Below, piece by piece: positions 20,946-32,382 of a stretch of 64,000 nucleotides of DNA (its first letter is position 1; each line of letters starts with the position of its first letter). The stretch covers positions 71,266,571 through 71,330,570 of the forward strand of contig CM042152.1 of assembly GCA_023376005.1 (NCBI GenBank). The letters run 5' to 3'. A program made the translations under genes and the position numbers. This stretch comes from Doryteuthis pealeii (Eukaryota; Mollusca; Cephalopoda; Myopsida; Loliginidae). Under the pieces are notes generated by a model. That model was given only the letters and a program-made list of their open reading frames with translations, was not told where the DNA came from and ran no database searches.

Positions 20946-21359
20946 TCACATTGAACCACAGCAAATCAGTTTGACTGTGTATGATTCAGGTATGTTTAAT
21001 TCCTGCAGCCAAGTTGTGATTTTTTAAGAGGTTTATTTCTCTCCAGGATACAAGTAGCCATTAGATTTAGCTGATCTCATCTGCCCTTTAACAAGTTTTG
21101 TTCTTGGTCCTGCTTTGTGCCCCACCCCCACCACCCTCCTTCTTTCAGGTCAAAACAAGCTGTTGGGGAGCTGGTTCAAATGCCTACTACCCATCCATGC
21201 AACAGGTAACTTACATAGTAGAAGTAGAATCAGAACTCTGATCTGACCTATCAATTAAAACCTACCAGTAAAAGGTTTGGGTTTCGGTTTATTTGTTTAA
21301 CAACATATCAACCCTTAGGTATCTTTTAATGCTGAAATTTGATTAATTTGTAAATTTTG

Positions 21360-21480
21360 TCTGAATTTTTTTTAGATGAGGCTTCATAATTTGTATTATT
21401 TGGATTTTTCAGACTGTTGTTCTCATCTTTATTGTTATATACACAACGTTTTGGCTGATGTGCCCTCCAGTCTTCTTCAG
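21360..21480. mobile_element. Foldback MITE family M1, left half
   Basis: GATGAGGCTTCATAATTTGT, ATTTGGATTTTTCAGACTGT and ACACAACGTTTTGGCTGATG then TGCCCTCCAG. The right arm is lost. Confidence 0.7.
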
Positions 21481-21899
21481 GTGAGTTGCAGAACTGATAA
21501 AGATGTTGACCTTGCGAATGTTTTGAAAGGAAGGATTGAAATGACACAAACCGGGCAAAGGAGGACGAACACAAAGTTTTAAGTATAACAAGATGACAGT
21601 TTTATTCATTCATAAACTGGGAGAACAAAACAAGATACAGATTCAAGTTGTCAATGTCTTCTATGGCTAGGTTGTCAGCATTGCAGGCTGGGAAGGTGAG
21701 GCTGGTTGATGTTGTTAGACAGTTTTTCTGGAGGTTAGACTAAGCCGACATGAAGCAGCTGGACAAGGTCAATAGGGACATCTCATCTAGGTAGAAAGTC
21801 TCTAGACTGAAATAAATTCATAATTGGTAAAAGTAGACTTTATGTTTTGTCCTGAAAAGGACAGTTTGCTAAGCTGTTGCCACGTACTTGGGTTCTACA

Positions 21900-22270
21900 G
21901 TAAAAAGCAGGATCATAGCAGGTTGGAACACAGACAGCAGGAGGCCGGATTGTGTGCAGGCAGTAAGCAGAATCGTGGCAGGCTGGAACATGGTCAGTGA
22001 AAGCCCAGATCATGGTCAGCAGAGGACTGGATCATCGGCATGTCGGTTGTAGTCGGTAGAATGGCTGGATCATGGTCAGTAGAAGACTGTATTGTTGGCA
22101 GACTGGAGTGTATGTGGTTTGCCAGAGTCAGAGGTACCACAGGAACATGGTCAGCAGAAAGGCTGGATCGTAGTCAGCAGAAGACCGGACCGTTGGTAAA
22201 TCACGTTGTAGTCAGTAGTAGGGTTGTGTCAGGAGCAGGCTGGATCATGGTCAGCCGAAGACTAGATCAA
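21900..22270. repeat. Degenerate minisatellite
   Basis: Many imperfect repeats of GGATCATGGTCAGCAGAAGA with variants such as GATCGTAGTCAGCAGAAG and TGGTCAGTAGAAGACTG. GC-rich against its surroundings. A frame through it is a by-product of the repeat, not a gene. Confidence 0.75.
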
Positions 22271-22789
22271 GAGCGGATGGATACCTGAGCCACAGCGTGA
22301 AGGAGTATGTAGCTCCAACGCTTTGGATTTGCTTGGTGCTCAATGGAAAGCTGCGGGAAGGTTTGAGCTAAGAAGCAGCGAACACTACGACCATGAGTCC
22401 CAGCATGTATGTTAGGGACTTAGGTGGTGCTTTGCTGAGCACTGGGACAGGTTGCAATGACTATGCCCCGAATCCTTTTGGAGTGTTGCTAAAAAGCTCC
22501 TATTATATGGTATTATTGTGTGGTCACTTCGCCTTGCCAGCTTTTGGTATTACTATGAAGAGAAAATTCTCTTCACCTGGTTCAGGTTGTATTCCACCTA
22601 AAACAGGTTGTAAGCACTATTAGTTAGTACTTGTTGGTATTATTATTGACTGGTTATATTATTCATAAATTGAATATTTATACATTTTCCAGTCAATTGG
22701 TACCCTGATTTTAGGTAGCAGGTGGAGAGTCGGTAAAGTTAGCAGTCTCCACCTGCTGATGATTTGCATATATTTTGAGTTGCAGAGTC

Positions 22790-22905
22790 ATGTTGCAATA
22801 AGTGTTTCTTGTTGTACTCAGGAACATTCTCGAACAACTCAGGAACCTTCAGGTTGTAATTGGTAGCCTTCAGTTCAGTTCTGGGTGACAGACCTTTGGA
22901 GGCCC
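22790..22905. repeat. MITE M1 internal fragment
   Basis: TTTCTTGTTGTACTCAGGAA and CTCAGGAACCTTCAGGTTGT then AATTGGTAGCCTTCA, as in the middle of M1 copies. No arms. Confidence 0.5.
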
Positions 22906-23066
22906 TACCAGAAACTTCAGGCATAGCTCTGACACTACCATGTTGTTACCACCCTGACATGAGTTGGACTTCCTATTAGATACAATTTATTGAATTATAT
23001 AGCTGTGTTCAAATTATTTGTATTAAGAATAATTACTTGAAGCTATAATTTTTTACAAATGATTAT

Positions 23067-23220
23067 AGATCCCTGTACTACTCATACTCTGAGTTGGCGA
23101 GGGCCGGTATCAAACTCGGAACCTTGTGGTTTCTAGGTGGACGCTCTACTGATTGAGCTACACTGGCCCTGCTTAATAATTGACCTTGTATCCCATCCTA
23201 CCTGTTGGATAAATACAACT
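23067..23220 (-). repeat. SINE-C tRNA-like head joined to SINE-A tail
   Basis: Minus strand reads GGCCAGTGTAGCTCAATCAG then TAGAGC (A box) and AAGGTTCCGAGTTTGATACC (B box), the clearest tRNA-like head in the window. From 23171 the sequence switches to the SINE-A tail (TTGACCTTGTATCCCATCC) on the plus strand. Confidence 0.8.
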
Positions 23221-23764
23221 ATACTGAGAATGTTAGTAATATATAGATTGTATTGGTATTTCTTGTACATTAAAATTCTGTGCACTGGAGTGCATAGGAT
23301 CAATATTCTGATTAAATTGATAAGAATACATATCATTTTATCAATGCAAAACCTAAATTACAAACAATTTTTTTTTCAAGTAAACATGATTACTCCATAG
23401 ACTTCACATGACAGCTCAAAACAAAGTTTTAACTCTTAACATCCTGTTAAGTCCAGAGCATTCATATAAGGATATATAAAAAAAATGGCAAAAAATGATC
23501 TTTGCATCTAAAGTTACCTGTTATTTCCCTTAAATCAAAAACTTCTAAATATGTTTAATATTACATCCAAACAAAGGCTATCATTTGGGGTGGATTAGGA
23601 AAACGAATGAGACTTCGGCCGGGTGGAATGAGGTGATATAGGACTTTAAGAGTTTAAATTTCAATTATGATATACTAATATACTAATTAATTATTTACTG
23701 GAATTTCATTTAATCTCTGATTATTTAGTTGTCATTTATTAAGATTAGCTTTAATTTAATACAT

Positions 23765-23835
23765 GGCTAGAAGTATTGGATCACCCAGTGAGAATCAAAC
23801 TCACCAACAAAGGTCTTTTCATGTCTGTACGAATT
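23765..23835 (-). repeat. SINE-B head fragment
   Basis: ATCACCCAGTGAGAATCAAA then CTCACCAACAAAGG is the inverted B-box region of the SINE-B family (see 30045-31780). Confidence 0.6.
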
Positions 23836-24804
23836 ACATTCCTTTCTTGCTACAGTTCTCCTATTTGATACTAGGGGACACAAAAACTCATGTGTCTGCT
23901 AAGAGCCACTTGGTGGCATGGCCAGCAGCATTATGAAAGAAAAAGAGGCAAAGTCAAAACTCTCTCTTACCTTTTGCCTTGTCAAGGAGTAGCAATGTAC
24001 CAAGTTGCATTCCTGTCCATGGACAGGGGAGCTTTGTGCCCCCAGCAACCTTGTGTCACATGAACACTATGACATGCTTAACATCTAAGTCTTTTGTGCC
24101 TTGAAGTTAGCCCAAACAAAAAACTTAACAGTTACTAAGAGTCACTGATTTATTTTGCCAAAAATAAAACAGCAAATGACAAGTTAAAATACAGTAAAAC
24201 AAAGAATTCGTTACAACCTGCGTCTGTCTCTTTTATCCTTGTATTCCTTCTTCTGAGCTTCTGTATGTGTTCTTTCTCTCGTTCGTTTGTCTCCTTCTTC
24301 TCTTTGTTATCCTTTTTCGGTTTTCTCTTTTATCGCTCCTTCACTCTTATTCACTTCGTTTCCGTTCACTCGTTCGGACTCCCCTTTTTCGCGTTCTCGT
24401 CTCGCCGCTGCTTGTTTACCTTTCTGCTCGCTCACTTCCGCTTTTTGAGCATGTGCGCGACATCAACGTAAAAGGGATCTACGAAAACACAGACCCAGCC
24501 CTGCGAAACGAAGCTGGGCCTTTTTCCTTTATGGGTTTTCGAGTGCTAGAATCACTTTTCACCACATCTTTACACTTTGCTTTTCCTCCAGGTATATATC
24601 AAGTACTCAAGACTTTCTCTACTGTGTAAGACACTGGATGTTCATCCCTTCTTAACACATACTGGGTGCTGAAATAGGATAGTCACATTTTCAAATGGCA
24701 TTAGAACAATTCACCAGATCAAGTGCATCAAAGATATTGTGCTTATACATCAAGTGACAATCACCAAAGAAGCACTCAACTGTATCTGTTCCATTAAGGA
24801 CAAG

Positions 24805-24960
24805 TGTGGTGAGAGAAACCACGAACGTAGTGGTTCGAAGCGTGCACGACTGTGTTTGGCATGCAGAATGAGATCAGAGGCAAGTGGGGAGATTGAACTC
24901 ACATCCTCCTGATCGTGAGTTGTGGCCTTACTAAACTATTCAGAGTGGCCGGATGTGAAG
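24805..24960. repeat. SINE-G family, copy 2
   Basis: GTGAGAGAAACCACGAACGT, AGCGTGCACGACTGTGTTTG then GCATGCAGAAT and TTGAACTCACATCCTCCTGA match 14885-15075. Confidence 0.6.
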
Positions 24961-24999
24961 GATTGACGCGTGCTGATTAATGTCGCACATGCTGCACGG

Positions 25000-25610
25000 G
25001 CAAGTCAGAGTAAGGAGCCCAGATGAACACTGTAATTGTGTATTTAATGACCAGCCTAACAAACCTGGCGGAAAGCTTGCAGTAGCATTTTGGCTGTTGT
25101 GATGAGTGGACGAGAGAGAGAAAAGATATTTTGATAGTGTTGGTGAGAAGAGTGCAGCATTGTTGGGAGAGATTGTTTCAGACTGAACAATTGGTCAGTT
25201 GGGAGAGTAAAAGCGTCGGACTTAACTGTGCTCCCCCAGAGAACATTCTTATTAGAACAAGATATACACAAGAATCAGGGTTCTATATTTATCAATTCAG
25301 TGTTCTGCACAACCAATACACTGAATCAATAAATATATATTGTTGTGTGGGGATTAAAATTAAAACGAAAATAAAATTAGAATTAAAAAAACACAAAAAC
25401 CCAACAAACTCCCATGGGGCCTTCACTAGAAGAACCCTCCGCACATGTCCAACAAAAGAACTGACTCCCTACCCCCAAAAGAATATCTCGGCCATTTGAA
25501 CTTATGCTGTAGTTGGGTCTAGTCACACCTACTAGCCAGGGAGATATTCCCTTGCTACAGGCGACTATGACCTAGTCAATAAAGCCTAAGTCATTAAACT
25601 ACCTCCTGTC
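25000..25610. other. Possible LTR-like or gene-derived GC-richer tract
   Basis: Less AT-rich than flanks, with CAATAAAGCCTAAGTC (polyadenylation-signal-like, about 25580) followed by a pyrimidine-rich run. No flanking direct repeat was found, so an LTR cannot be claimed. Confidence 0.25.
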
Positions 25611-25652
25611 TTTGTCTCTTTCCTTTTCGTTCCTTAATTCCTTCATTTTCAG

Positions 25653-25961
25653 CATGACACCAAATAAGATGGGGTACAAAGGAAAAACACCCAAAGAACA
25701 CGCACCAAGAATATCCAGATACTTTAAACCAGTAAAACACCCAAAACTACTTATACCCCATATATGTCATGGTATAACTGAGAAGGAAGAATATTTGTGT
25801 TTGGAAGTTAAAATAGGACTAACAGTGAATATGCAGCTTTTAAAACCATTTGAATTTGTTTGGAAAAGGGCAGTTCTACATATGAATACAAACAAAGAAG
25901 TCCTTCATACACTGCAACAAGTAGCTTTAATTTGTATTGTATTTGATAAAGCTTGTATGAG
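25653..25961 (+). CDS. Candidate orphan exon, unknown protein
   Basis: An open frame from ATG 25654 (103 codons to TAA at 25965) sits between a convincing acceptor (TTCATTTTCAG, 25642-25652) and donor (ATGAG/GTAAGA, 25957-25967). The protein is not low-complexity: basic at first (TPNKMGYKGKTPKEHAPRIS), then KHPKLLIPHICHGITEKEEY and VLHTLQQVALICIVFDKACM. I do not recognise the family. It could be an exon of an unplaced gene, a domesticated or dead transposon exon, or chance. It lies in the interval between ERCC2 and the ARFGEF3-like gene. Confidence 0.4.
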
Positions 25962-25965
25962 GTAA

Positions 25966-27170
25966 GATTTATTTTGTCTGTTGTAATGGCATCCCCAAAT
26001 TTTGAATGTAGTAAGAGTATTTACAGGATTCGAAGGAGCTTTATTTCTCCGTAGTTGTAGGCAAATTGTTGGACAAAGAAGGAACAAACATGAAAGTAAA
26101 TGCAGACATTCGTATTAACAAAAATTACATGAATGTTTTTGAAAATTTTATTGGTATTTGCTACAAGACTTATCTGTGAGTAAAGCAGAGTTCTTGGAGT
26201 AGTGGTGATAACAGGGGTATTCTGTTCGTTGGTAGGAAATGTTGATAAGACGCTTCGTCTCAGTAGTTTCTCGTCCTTCAGTCAGTATGCTATTGTACCT
26301 GCCTTTTAACGTTGCTGATACAATGCCTTAGAAGTGAGCTGGTTGTAGAGTTCTGTGAAAAGTGGACCCTGTTTTGGGCTTGGTGATGAGAGCTTTTACT
26401 TTTACGTCTCTCCTCCAGTAACTGCTATGCGATAAGTCAAGCTTAGGGACCGCTATTTACGCGACTACCCTCAATGAATGCTCCGTGATAAGTAAAATTT
26501 ATCAACATCATATGTTGGCAATTCGCCCCCTAGCGGCAGGGGGGGATAATTAACTATGGAATTTCCAATAGTAGTTGTAGTGGGGACATTTTGTTTGTCC
26601 TTTAGATAAATGTTTAGATATGTTTGCTACATCATGAGAATCAATGGTTGAAAGCTCAAGTAGTTTCTTTACTTAAACTTTTTGCAACATTAATCCCTGA
26701 ATTTACACAATGCCTTTAACAATATTGGGCCAAGTGTTTACCATCAAAATTTGATACTTCATTGAATTTACCCACCAGTAAAGAAAAACTCATCAGAGAG
26801 GTGATTGCCTGTCTTCCTGTCCCATCACCATCAGTGCAAATGTTGAGGGTTTTTAGCTCCATTTTTTGACATCAAACCTTCAGAAATTTGACTATATAGA
26901 GAAACCGTGCCAAAGATTTGGTTTTGGTTTGGTTGTTTTGTTTTATGGCATATCAACCCTTTTCAGGTCATTTAACTCTTAACATCCTATTGAGAATTTT
27001 CTAAGTCTATAAGGATTCATCACAAAATGGCTAAAAATTTCCTTTTCATTTAAAGTTACCTGTTATTTCCCTTAAAATAAAGACTTCTAAATATGTTTAA
27101 TATTAAATTTAAACAAAGGCTATCGTTTGGGGTGGATTAGGAAAACAAATCTGCCTTCCAGATGGGTGGA
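25966..27170. other. Intergenic tract without recognised gene
   Basis: Mixed composition. A SINE-D/E-type tail (TTGTTTTATGGCATATCAAC then CCTTTTCAGGTCATTTAA) occurs at 26935-26975. CTATCATTTGGGGTGGATTA at 23579 recurs at 27120 with flanking AATGAGGT, a further dispersed repeat. Confidence 0.45.
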
Positions 27171-27179
27171 ATGAGGTGG

Positions 27180-27290
27180 TATAGGACATTTAATGCCAAA
27201 TCAAGTCATTTTCATATACAAAGGACCAGTTGTTGCTTAAGTGATCACCCAATTAAGTATTGAATAGGCTCATCACTGATTAACTTGTCT
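27180..27290 (-). repeat. SINE-D fragment (5S-derived)
   Basis: GCCAAATCAAGTCATTTTCA, GTTGCTTAAGTGATCACCCA then ATTAAGTATTGAATAGGCTC: the tail and the 5S-like IE/C-box region. Confidence 0.7.
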
Positions 27291-29500
27291 AAAATGTATT
27301 CAATTCCTCTCGCATTTCCTAAAACAAGTTTAACTAATGAATGGAGTATTGGAATCATTTGTGGTGCTTACTAGAAAGAGAGAGTTTTGCCAAGCTTCAG
27401 GATTCTTTTTTCTTTCTTTTTTTTTGGGGGGGGGACAAAAGTTTTCAATGGTTAATAAGTTCTTTTCTTTTTATAAACTCTCAATATTTGTGCACAACTG
27501 ATAATATGTCAGATGCTTGTTATAAATATGTAATGAGCTGACATCCTTAATTGCTGCTTCATTCATCAATGTTTTTCATTGAAGTGGAATATTGTAAGTC
27601 AGCACATTCTTTATTAACATTCAGCCCATTTTTAGTGATGCGGGACAGTTCCTGTAAAACAAAGTCTGAAGTTGTTAACAACTGGAAAGAAAAATTTGAA
27701 AAAAAAACAACAAACAAACGAAAAAAAAACAAAAAAATTGTGTATTAAGTATATAACCTGAACAAAGTTGCAGCCAAGAGCCCCTATGGTGGATGGTTGT
27801 ATGATTGTTTAATATATATATTGTGAGGTCACCAGTTTAAAGTTGAACTTCATGAAATATTATTCAAAACATGAAAGACACCATAAGAACATTCAATAAC
27901 GTAGGCACATGGTATAAAGAACAGAACTCAATTTTAAAACAAACAAATTGTATTGAGAAAAGGTTTACAAAAAGGTAATGCAGAATACCGAGCAAAGTTC
28001 TTTCATCAGACTTTTGTACAAAAATGTAATTTTTGTAAAGTTCATTATAACATGTAAGAAAAAGATGTTATAAGTTTTGAAGTGAGAAAGAAAGGGTAAG
28101 ATGTAATAAGTCACTAAACAGTCAGGCGCAAATAAATTGATGATCTCGTAAATTGCTGATTATAGAAATAGAGAGAGATATATGTTCATACCTTCTTATA
28201 AGTGAATGTGATTTTATCTTACGCTGGAATGACGTGGAGTCGTTTTGACGAATAAATTCTTTCTGATTGGGGTTTGAAAAATCCGTTATTTATAAGAAAA
28301 ATTAGGCTCCAAATTGGGTCTTTTTGGTAGATTTCTTTTTGGGCGCGAACGTCTCTGATTGGTTGAAAATGTACAAATTTTTATTTCAATTTTCTTTTTT
28401 ACTAGGCTGCGCAATCCCCTGGTGCAGACTATTAAATTTCGTCACTTGACTTTTATTCATCGTAGTAGGAACTTCCGGTCCACCACACCCCCATCAATTT
28501 TCACATCACTATCAATCACATCACCTCGATCGAGAGTGTCTGATTTATCAACTTCAGGTTCATAGATTTTCTCAAATCTTTCAGAAGTTTTGAAATTATG
28601 GAGGAAGCATTCTGCTCAGCAATATTATTTTCAAGAGGAGCAGTCTGATTTTCCAGAGCAATATAAGTTTTTTGATTTTCACTTCAAATTTTTTAATGTA
28701 TTGTGTTATTACAAGAACAAAAAATTATTTAAAATCAAATTACAGTTAAATTATAGTTAAGAAAAGACAACAGATTTTTGTATATTCTTTTTTAATAAGT
28801 TTATTATTTCTAATCAAAATTTTAGTGTAAAATATTCTAAAATGCAAATATCTATTTTACATAATTTAATTTAGATAAATTTATCAATGAACAATTTGAA
28901 TTTAATTCATGAAAAATGACCAATTCTTGATGTAGATATGAATAATTCATTTAGATGATAAATTAGAATAATCTATAATAAATTATTTTAATTTTTTTAA
29001 AAATGCATGTCATCATCATATCATTTTTTTTAACTTTAACTTTTAACTAATCAAGTGATATGAAGTCATTTTAGAATATAATAAATACAAACAACTCATT
29101 CAACTGTGACATATGCAAATCTAATAGATTGCAATGGGCTTATCAGAATAATGATCAATTAGAATAATTTGATTTATTTTGTTATTTATCTAAAAGAACT
29201 ACAAGGGTTAAATTACAAAAATACTAACAAAGCGGGGTACTCGCTTGGCTACCTCATTCTAGGAATGACCATGTCTTTTGAGGTACCAGGTACTTTTTAC
29301 AATATCACATTTTTTCCTTAAGGACTCCTCCCCTTCTCGGCATACATGTCTGGTATCTGAATTTTGATACCCTCTGCTCTATCCAAGAACTCCTTTATCA
29401 CACACACAAAAAAATATATATATATTACTCATACAATGCATTTAACTAACTGTATATTCAAGTTCGTATTCTTGTTATATAAAATTATTGTTATTTCTCA
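27291..29500. other. Intergenic AT-rich tract, no gene found
   Basis: A-rich and T-rich low complexity around 27690-27740 and 28700-29050. No recognised element or exon. Confidence 0.45.
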
Positions 29501-29506
29501 ATACTA

Positions 29507-29837
29507 TGAGGGTGAGTCAAAAAGTAATGCCATTTTGTTTAGGACAGGTATAATTACCAACACATGAACATGTATCATACATCAAAATGAAGTTGGTCCT
29601 TTGTGGATCACATCCCTACTTCTCCACATAATCACCGTTTCTCTCAATAGCAATGTTCCACCTTCAAATAAGAGCATGTATCTCTGCCCCATAAAGTTCT
29701 GTTGACTGTTCTTTGAGCCACTTTTTCACTACAGATTTCACTTCCTCGTCACTGGAATATTGTTTGCCTCTCTTCGGCCCCATGAAAGAGAGTTTGGGAG
29801 GCAAACAAAATGGCATTATTTTTTTTACTCACCCTTG
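29507..29837 (-). mobile_element. Mariner remnant with both TIRs and TA target site
   Basis: 331 bp bounded by TA. Inverted ends TGAGGGTGAGTCAAAAAGTA then ATGCCATTTTG and the mirror CAAAATGGCATTATT...ACTCACCCTTG. On the minus strand 29785-29590 encodes the transposase C-terminus (SSDEEVKSVVKKWLKEQS, then RWNIAIERNGDYVEK and a stop). One internal TGA lies before RWN. Internally deleted, non-autonomous. Confidence 0.9.
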
Positions 29838-30044
29838 TACATAGTGTTTTTATACTTGATTTCATTCTTTCAATTAAACTCATGGCATTGGTTTAAAAGG
29901 CCAAATTAGGAGCAGTTCTGCTATTTTATGTTATTGTGTAAATTGAATCCCAACACTCTGAATTTTGATGTTTGACAAAAACCTGAGTTGAAGGATTCCT
30001 ACAGTCTGCTATGCTAGCTTACTAAACCATTATAGTTATTTACC

Positions 30045-30155
30045 AAGCTTAGTTGTAGTACAAGGCCAGAAGTATGGGGCACCCAGTGAGAATCGAACTT
30101 ACTAACAATGGTTTGGCTAATCCAGCTTGTTAACCATTATACTAGGTACCACCAA
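30045..30155 (-). repeat. SINE-B (tRNA-derived), copy 1
   Basis: Minus strand: GGTACCTAGTATAATGGTTA (A box) and AGTTCGATTCTCACTGGGTG (B box), then CCCCATACTTCTGGCC. Strong tRNA-like head. Confidence 0.8.
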
Positions 30156-30159
30156 ATCA

Positions 30160-30860
30160 AGCATTAAAGTCAAATTTAACAGTACTAGAGTTACCCACCT
30201 GAAATTTTAAAAAAATACCAAAAATCAGGGAATTAATCGATTTTAATGAAATTTTCAGTGTTCATATATTAATGAATGAAGGTTATAATTCAGCAGTTAT
30301 TTTATTTAAAAATGTTCACATTTTTTTCAGGTCAGTTAACTTTACCTCCCACCCACCCACTCAATATACATGTTGCATATATATTGAGTATTTAAGACGG
30401 ACTCTAATTTTTTAAATAAAAAGAGAAAAGAGTGAAAATATGATACGCGACGCCTGCTGAAAAAGTGGTCCATGCTAGTTATGAACTGTATAGCGGTTTG
30501 TAGACGTTTTTATCAACAAATTAATGCAAGAAGAAAGCGATATTTTATAGCCCCTCCCCAGTTTTTTTTTTTAATTTTTATCTATGATTTTTATTTTTCA
30601 TACTATGAGTTATGAAAAAAAATACAAAAAATACAAAAATTAAACTTAAAAAAACTTTTTAATTTTTTTCTTAAGATTTTTCAATTATTCTAATGAAAAT
30701 CTTTTTGATCAACAAAAAAATTTATGGCACACAAGGCGCACATTTCTCTTATTTAGTTTCCTCAAATTTAAACTACAGCAAGAAAAACATGGTAGTGTAC
30801 TACTCATAAAGTTAAAACCGTGAATAAGTATAATTGAATTCCTTCACATTCATAAGTTAA
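30160..30860. other. AT-rich spacer between SINE-B copies
   Basis: Poly-T/A-rich; no coding signal. Confidence 0.5.
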
Positions 30861-30861
30861 A

Positions 30862-31065
30862 CATGGGCTAAATTTGGCACAGAGTCACAATATGGGGGTC
30901 CTAATAAAGATCGAACTCACTACTCGGTAGTAATCAATTTTAGAGACTAGTTTGTAAACCATTATCAAACATAGCTTAGTTGTGACACAAGGCCAAAAGT
31001 ATGGCGCTCCCAGTAAGAATCAAACTCACTAATGGTTTGCTAGCTTAGCTGGACATGCCTAGCGT
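30862..31065 (-). repeat. SINE-B, two tandem copies
   Basis: Copies at 30862-30972 (GATCGAACTCACTACTCGG) and 30968-31065 (AGAATCAAACTCACTAATGG) with GGCACAGAGTCACAA and GACACAAGGCCAAAA 3' parts. Confidence 0.75.
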
Positions 31066-31439
31066 AACAACGATTAATCGTTTTTAAGCTTAGCGTGGTA
31101 CTTTTCGGTCTCTTCTGGAATGTTTAGAATGTGCAGTGACATACTAAGCCAGATAACCCTTTTAAATAGTCGCTATCTATACTACTTTATTTTTTTATTT
31201 CTTATTTGGAAAAAACAACAACAAAAAAACAACAAAATAAACAAACAACAAACAAAAACTTGTAGAAACCAGTTGAACTTGTTTCTTCAAGTTTTTTTTA
31301 ACGGACTATGTAATGAAGAACAAATAATTTAATTCATAAAAATATAGCAAAACAATAGGATTTATGAAAATATAGCAAAACATTCAACATTTAAAAAAAA
31401 AAAAAATTCTAGAGGGGACCGCACAATCCATAGTGTAGT

Positions 31440-31780
31440 ACTAAGTTTAAGTTGGAGCAGACCCCAGAAAGAATCGAACTCATTCACAAATGGTTTGTTA
31501 GCCGAGCTCACTAATCATTATACCATTACATCATGCAAGGAGTTCTAAAAATACTAATCAGTTTTAGCTTAGATTTGGCACAAGGCCACAAGTTAGGAGC
31601 GATATAAAACTCGATACTCTAAATCAGTAATTGATCTGCGAGACTTGCTTAAGCATTAGTTATTCATTAATATTAGCTTAGTTCTGGCACAAAGACAGAA
31701 GTATAGGACACCCAGTAAGAATCGAAGTCACTACTCTGTAGAAATTGAGCTGAAAATCATTAGACCACGATGAGATGTCC
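31440..31780 (-). repeat. SINE-B, three further copies
   Basis: B-box regions at about 31470 (AGAATCGAACTCATTCAC), 31605 (AAACTCGATACTC) and 31715 (AGAATCGAAGTCACTACTC), each paired with a GGCACAAGGCC-like end. With the preceding copies, six head-to-tail elements sit within 1.75 kb. Confidence 0.7.
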
Positions 31781-32361
31781 TTAATACCTGTATGCATTAT
31801 GTCATACTTAATTAGCTTCCCTGAATAAATGATATTCCGTTGTGTACAATACTGCAGTTGTGCGAGGCAGGTTTACCTCCCTGTGAAATGATTAGTAGAA
31901 AAAAACATTAAAAAGAATTTAGCAAAATTAGTCAGCACTATGAGTATTTTTATTAATTTATTAATATTTTTATCTTAACAAGGATATTAAATACTCCTAA
32001 TTATAAACGTTTTGATACTTGTTACTGTAGGCGGCTTACAATTGCAAAACAGGTCCGCAGCAATAATTTTCAAAGGTTTCATTAAAAGCAAGACGAGCAG
32101 ACAGCTTTGTTTTGTAGAGACTTGTAATGGCCAGCCGGCTCCAACTGGACGAACTTGGGCATTTTTAGCTCCAGGACGTTCAAATTAGAGCTCTGGTCTG
32201 TATCTTCATAAGATACAAACAACGGATATTATCTCTAAAATACTTAATAACTTCGTTACATCAACACAAGCCAGATTTTTATCGATATGGTGATGGTGGT
32301 TGTCTAAACAGAAGGACAAACAACATATGGCGTACTTTTTGTCCTGTTGTTATTATTGTCA

Positions 32362-32382
32362 ATGAAAGATTACATAGTTTAA
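32362..32382 (+). promoter_or_regulatory. Short upstream ORF before the ARFGEF3-like start
   Basis: ATG AAA GAT TAC ATA GTT TAA ends immediately before an in-frame ATG at 32383. If the transcript starts upstream of 32362, this uORF would precede both candidate starts. The transcription start is not visible. The relatively GC-rich stretch 32030-32210 is the likeliest 5' UTR/promoter area. Confidence 0.4.

Noticed and set aside
22040..22288. 82-codon open frame
   Set aside because: Produced by the GC-rich minisatellite; the protein is a reading of the repeat unit.
23085..23170. Possible functional tRNA gene on the minus strand
   Set aside because: A and B boxes are good, but the acceptor and anticodon arms do not pair and the sequence continues as SINE-C in other copies.
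24267..24629. 120-codon open frame (MFFLSFVCLL...)
   Set aside because: Hydrophobic, low-complexity translation of a pyrimidine-rich tract; no conserved motif or splice context.
25131..25499. 122-codon open frame
   Set aside because: No family resemblance and Lys-rich low-complexity middle; overlaps a possible repeat.
24200..25610. LTR retrotransposon
   Set aside because: No pair of direct repeats, primer-binding site or gag/pol similarity could be found.
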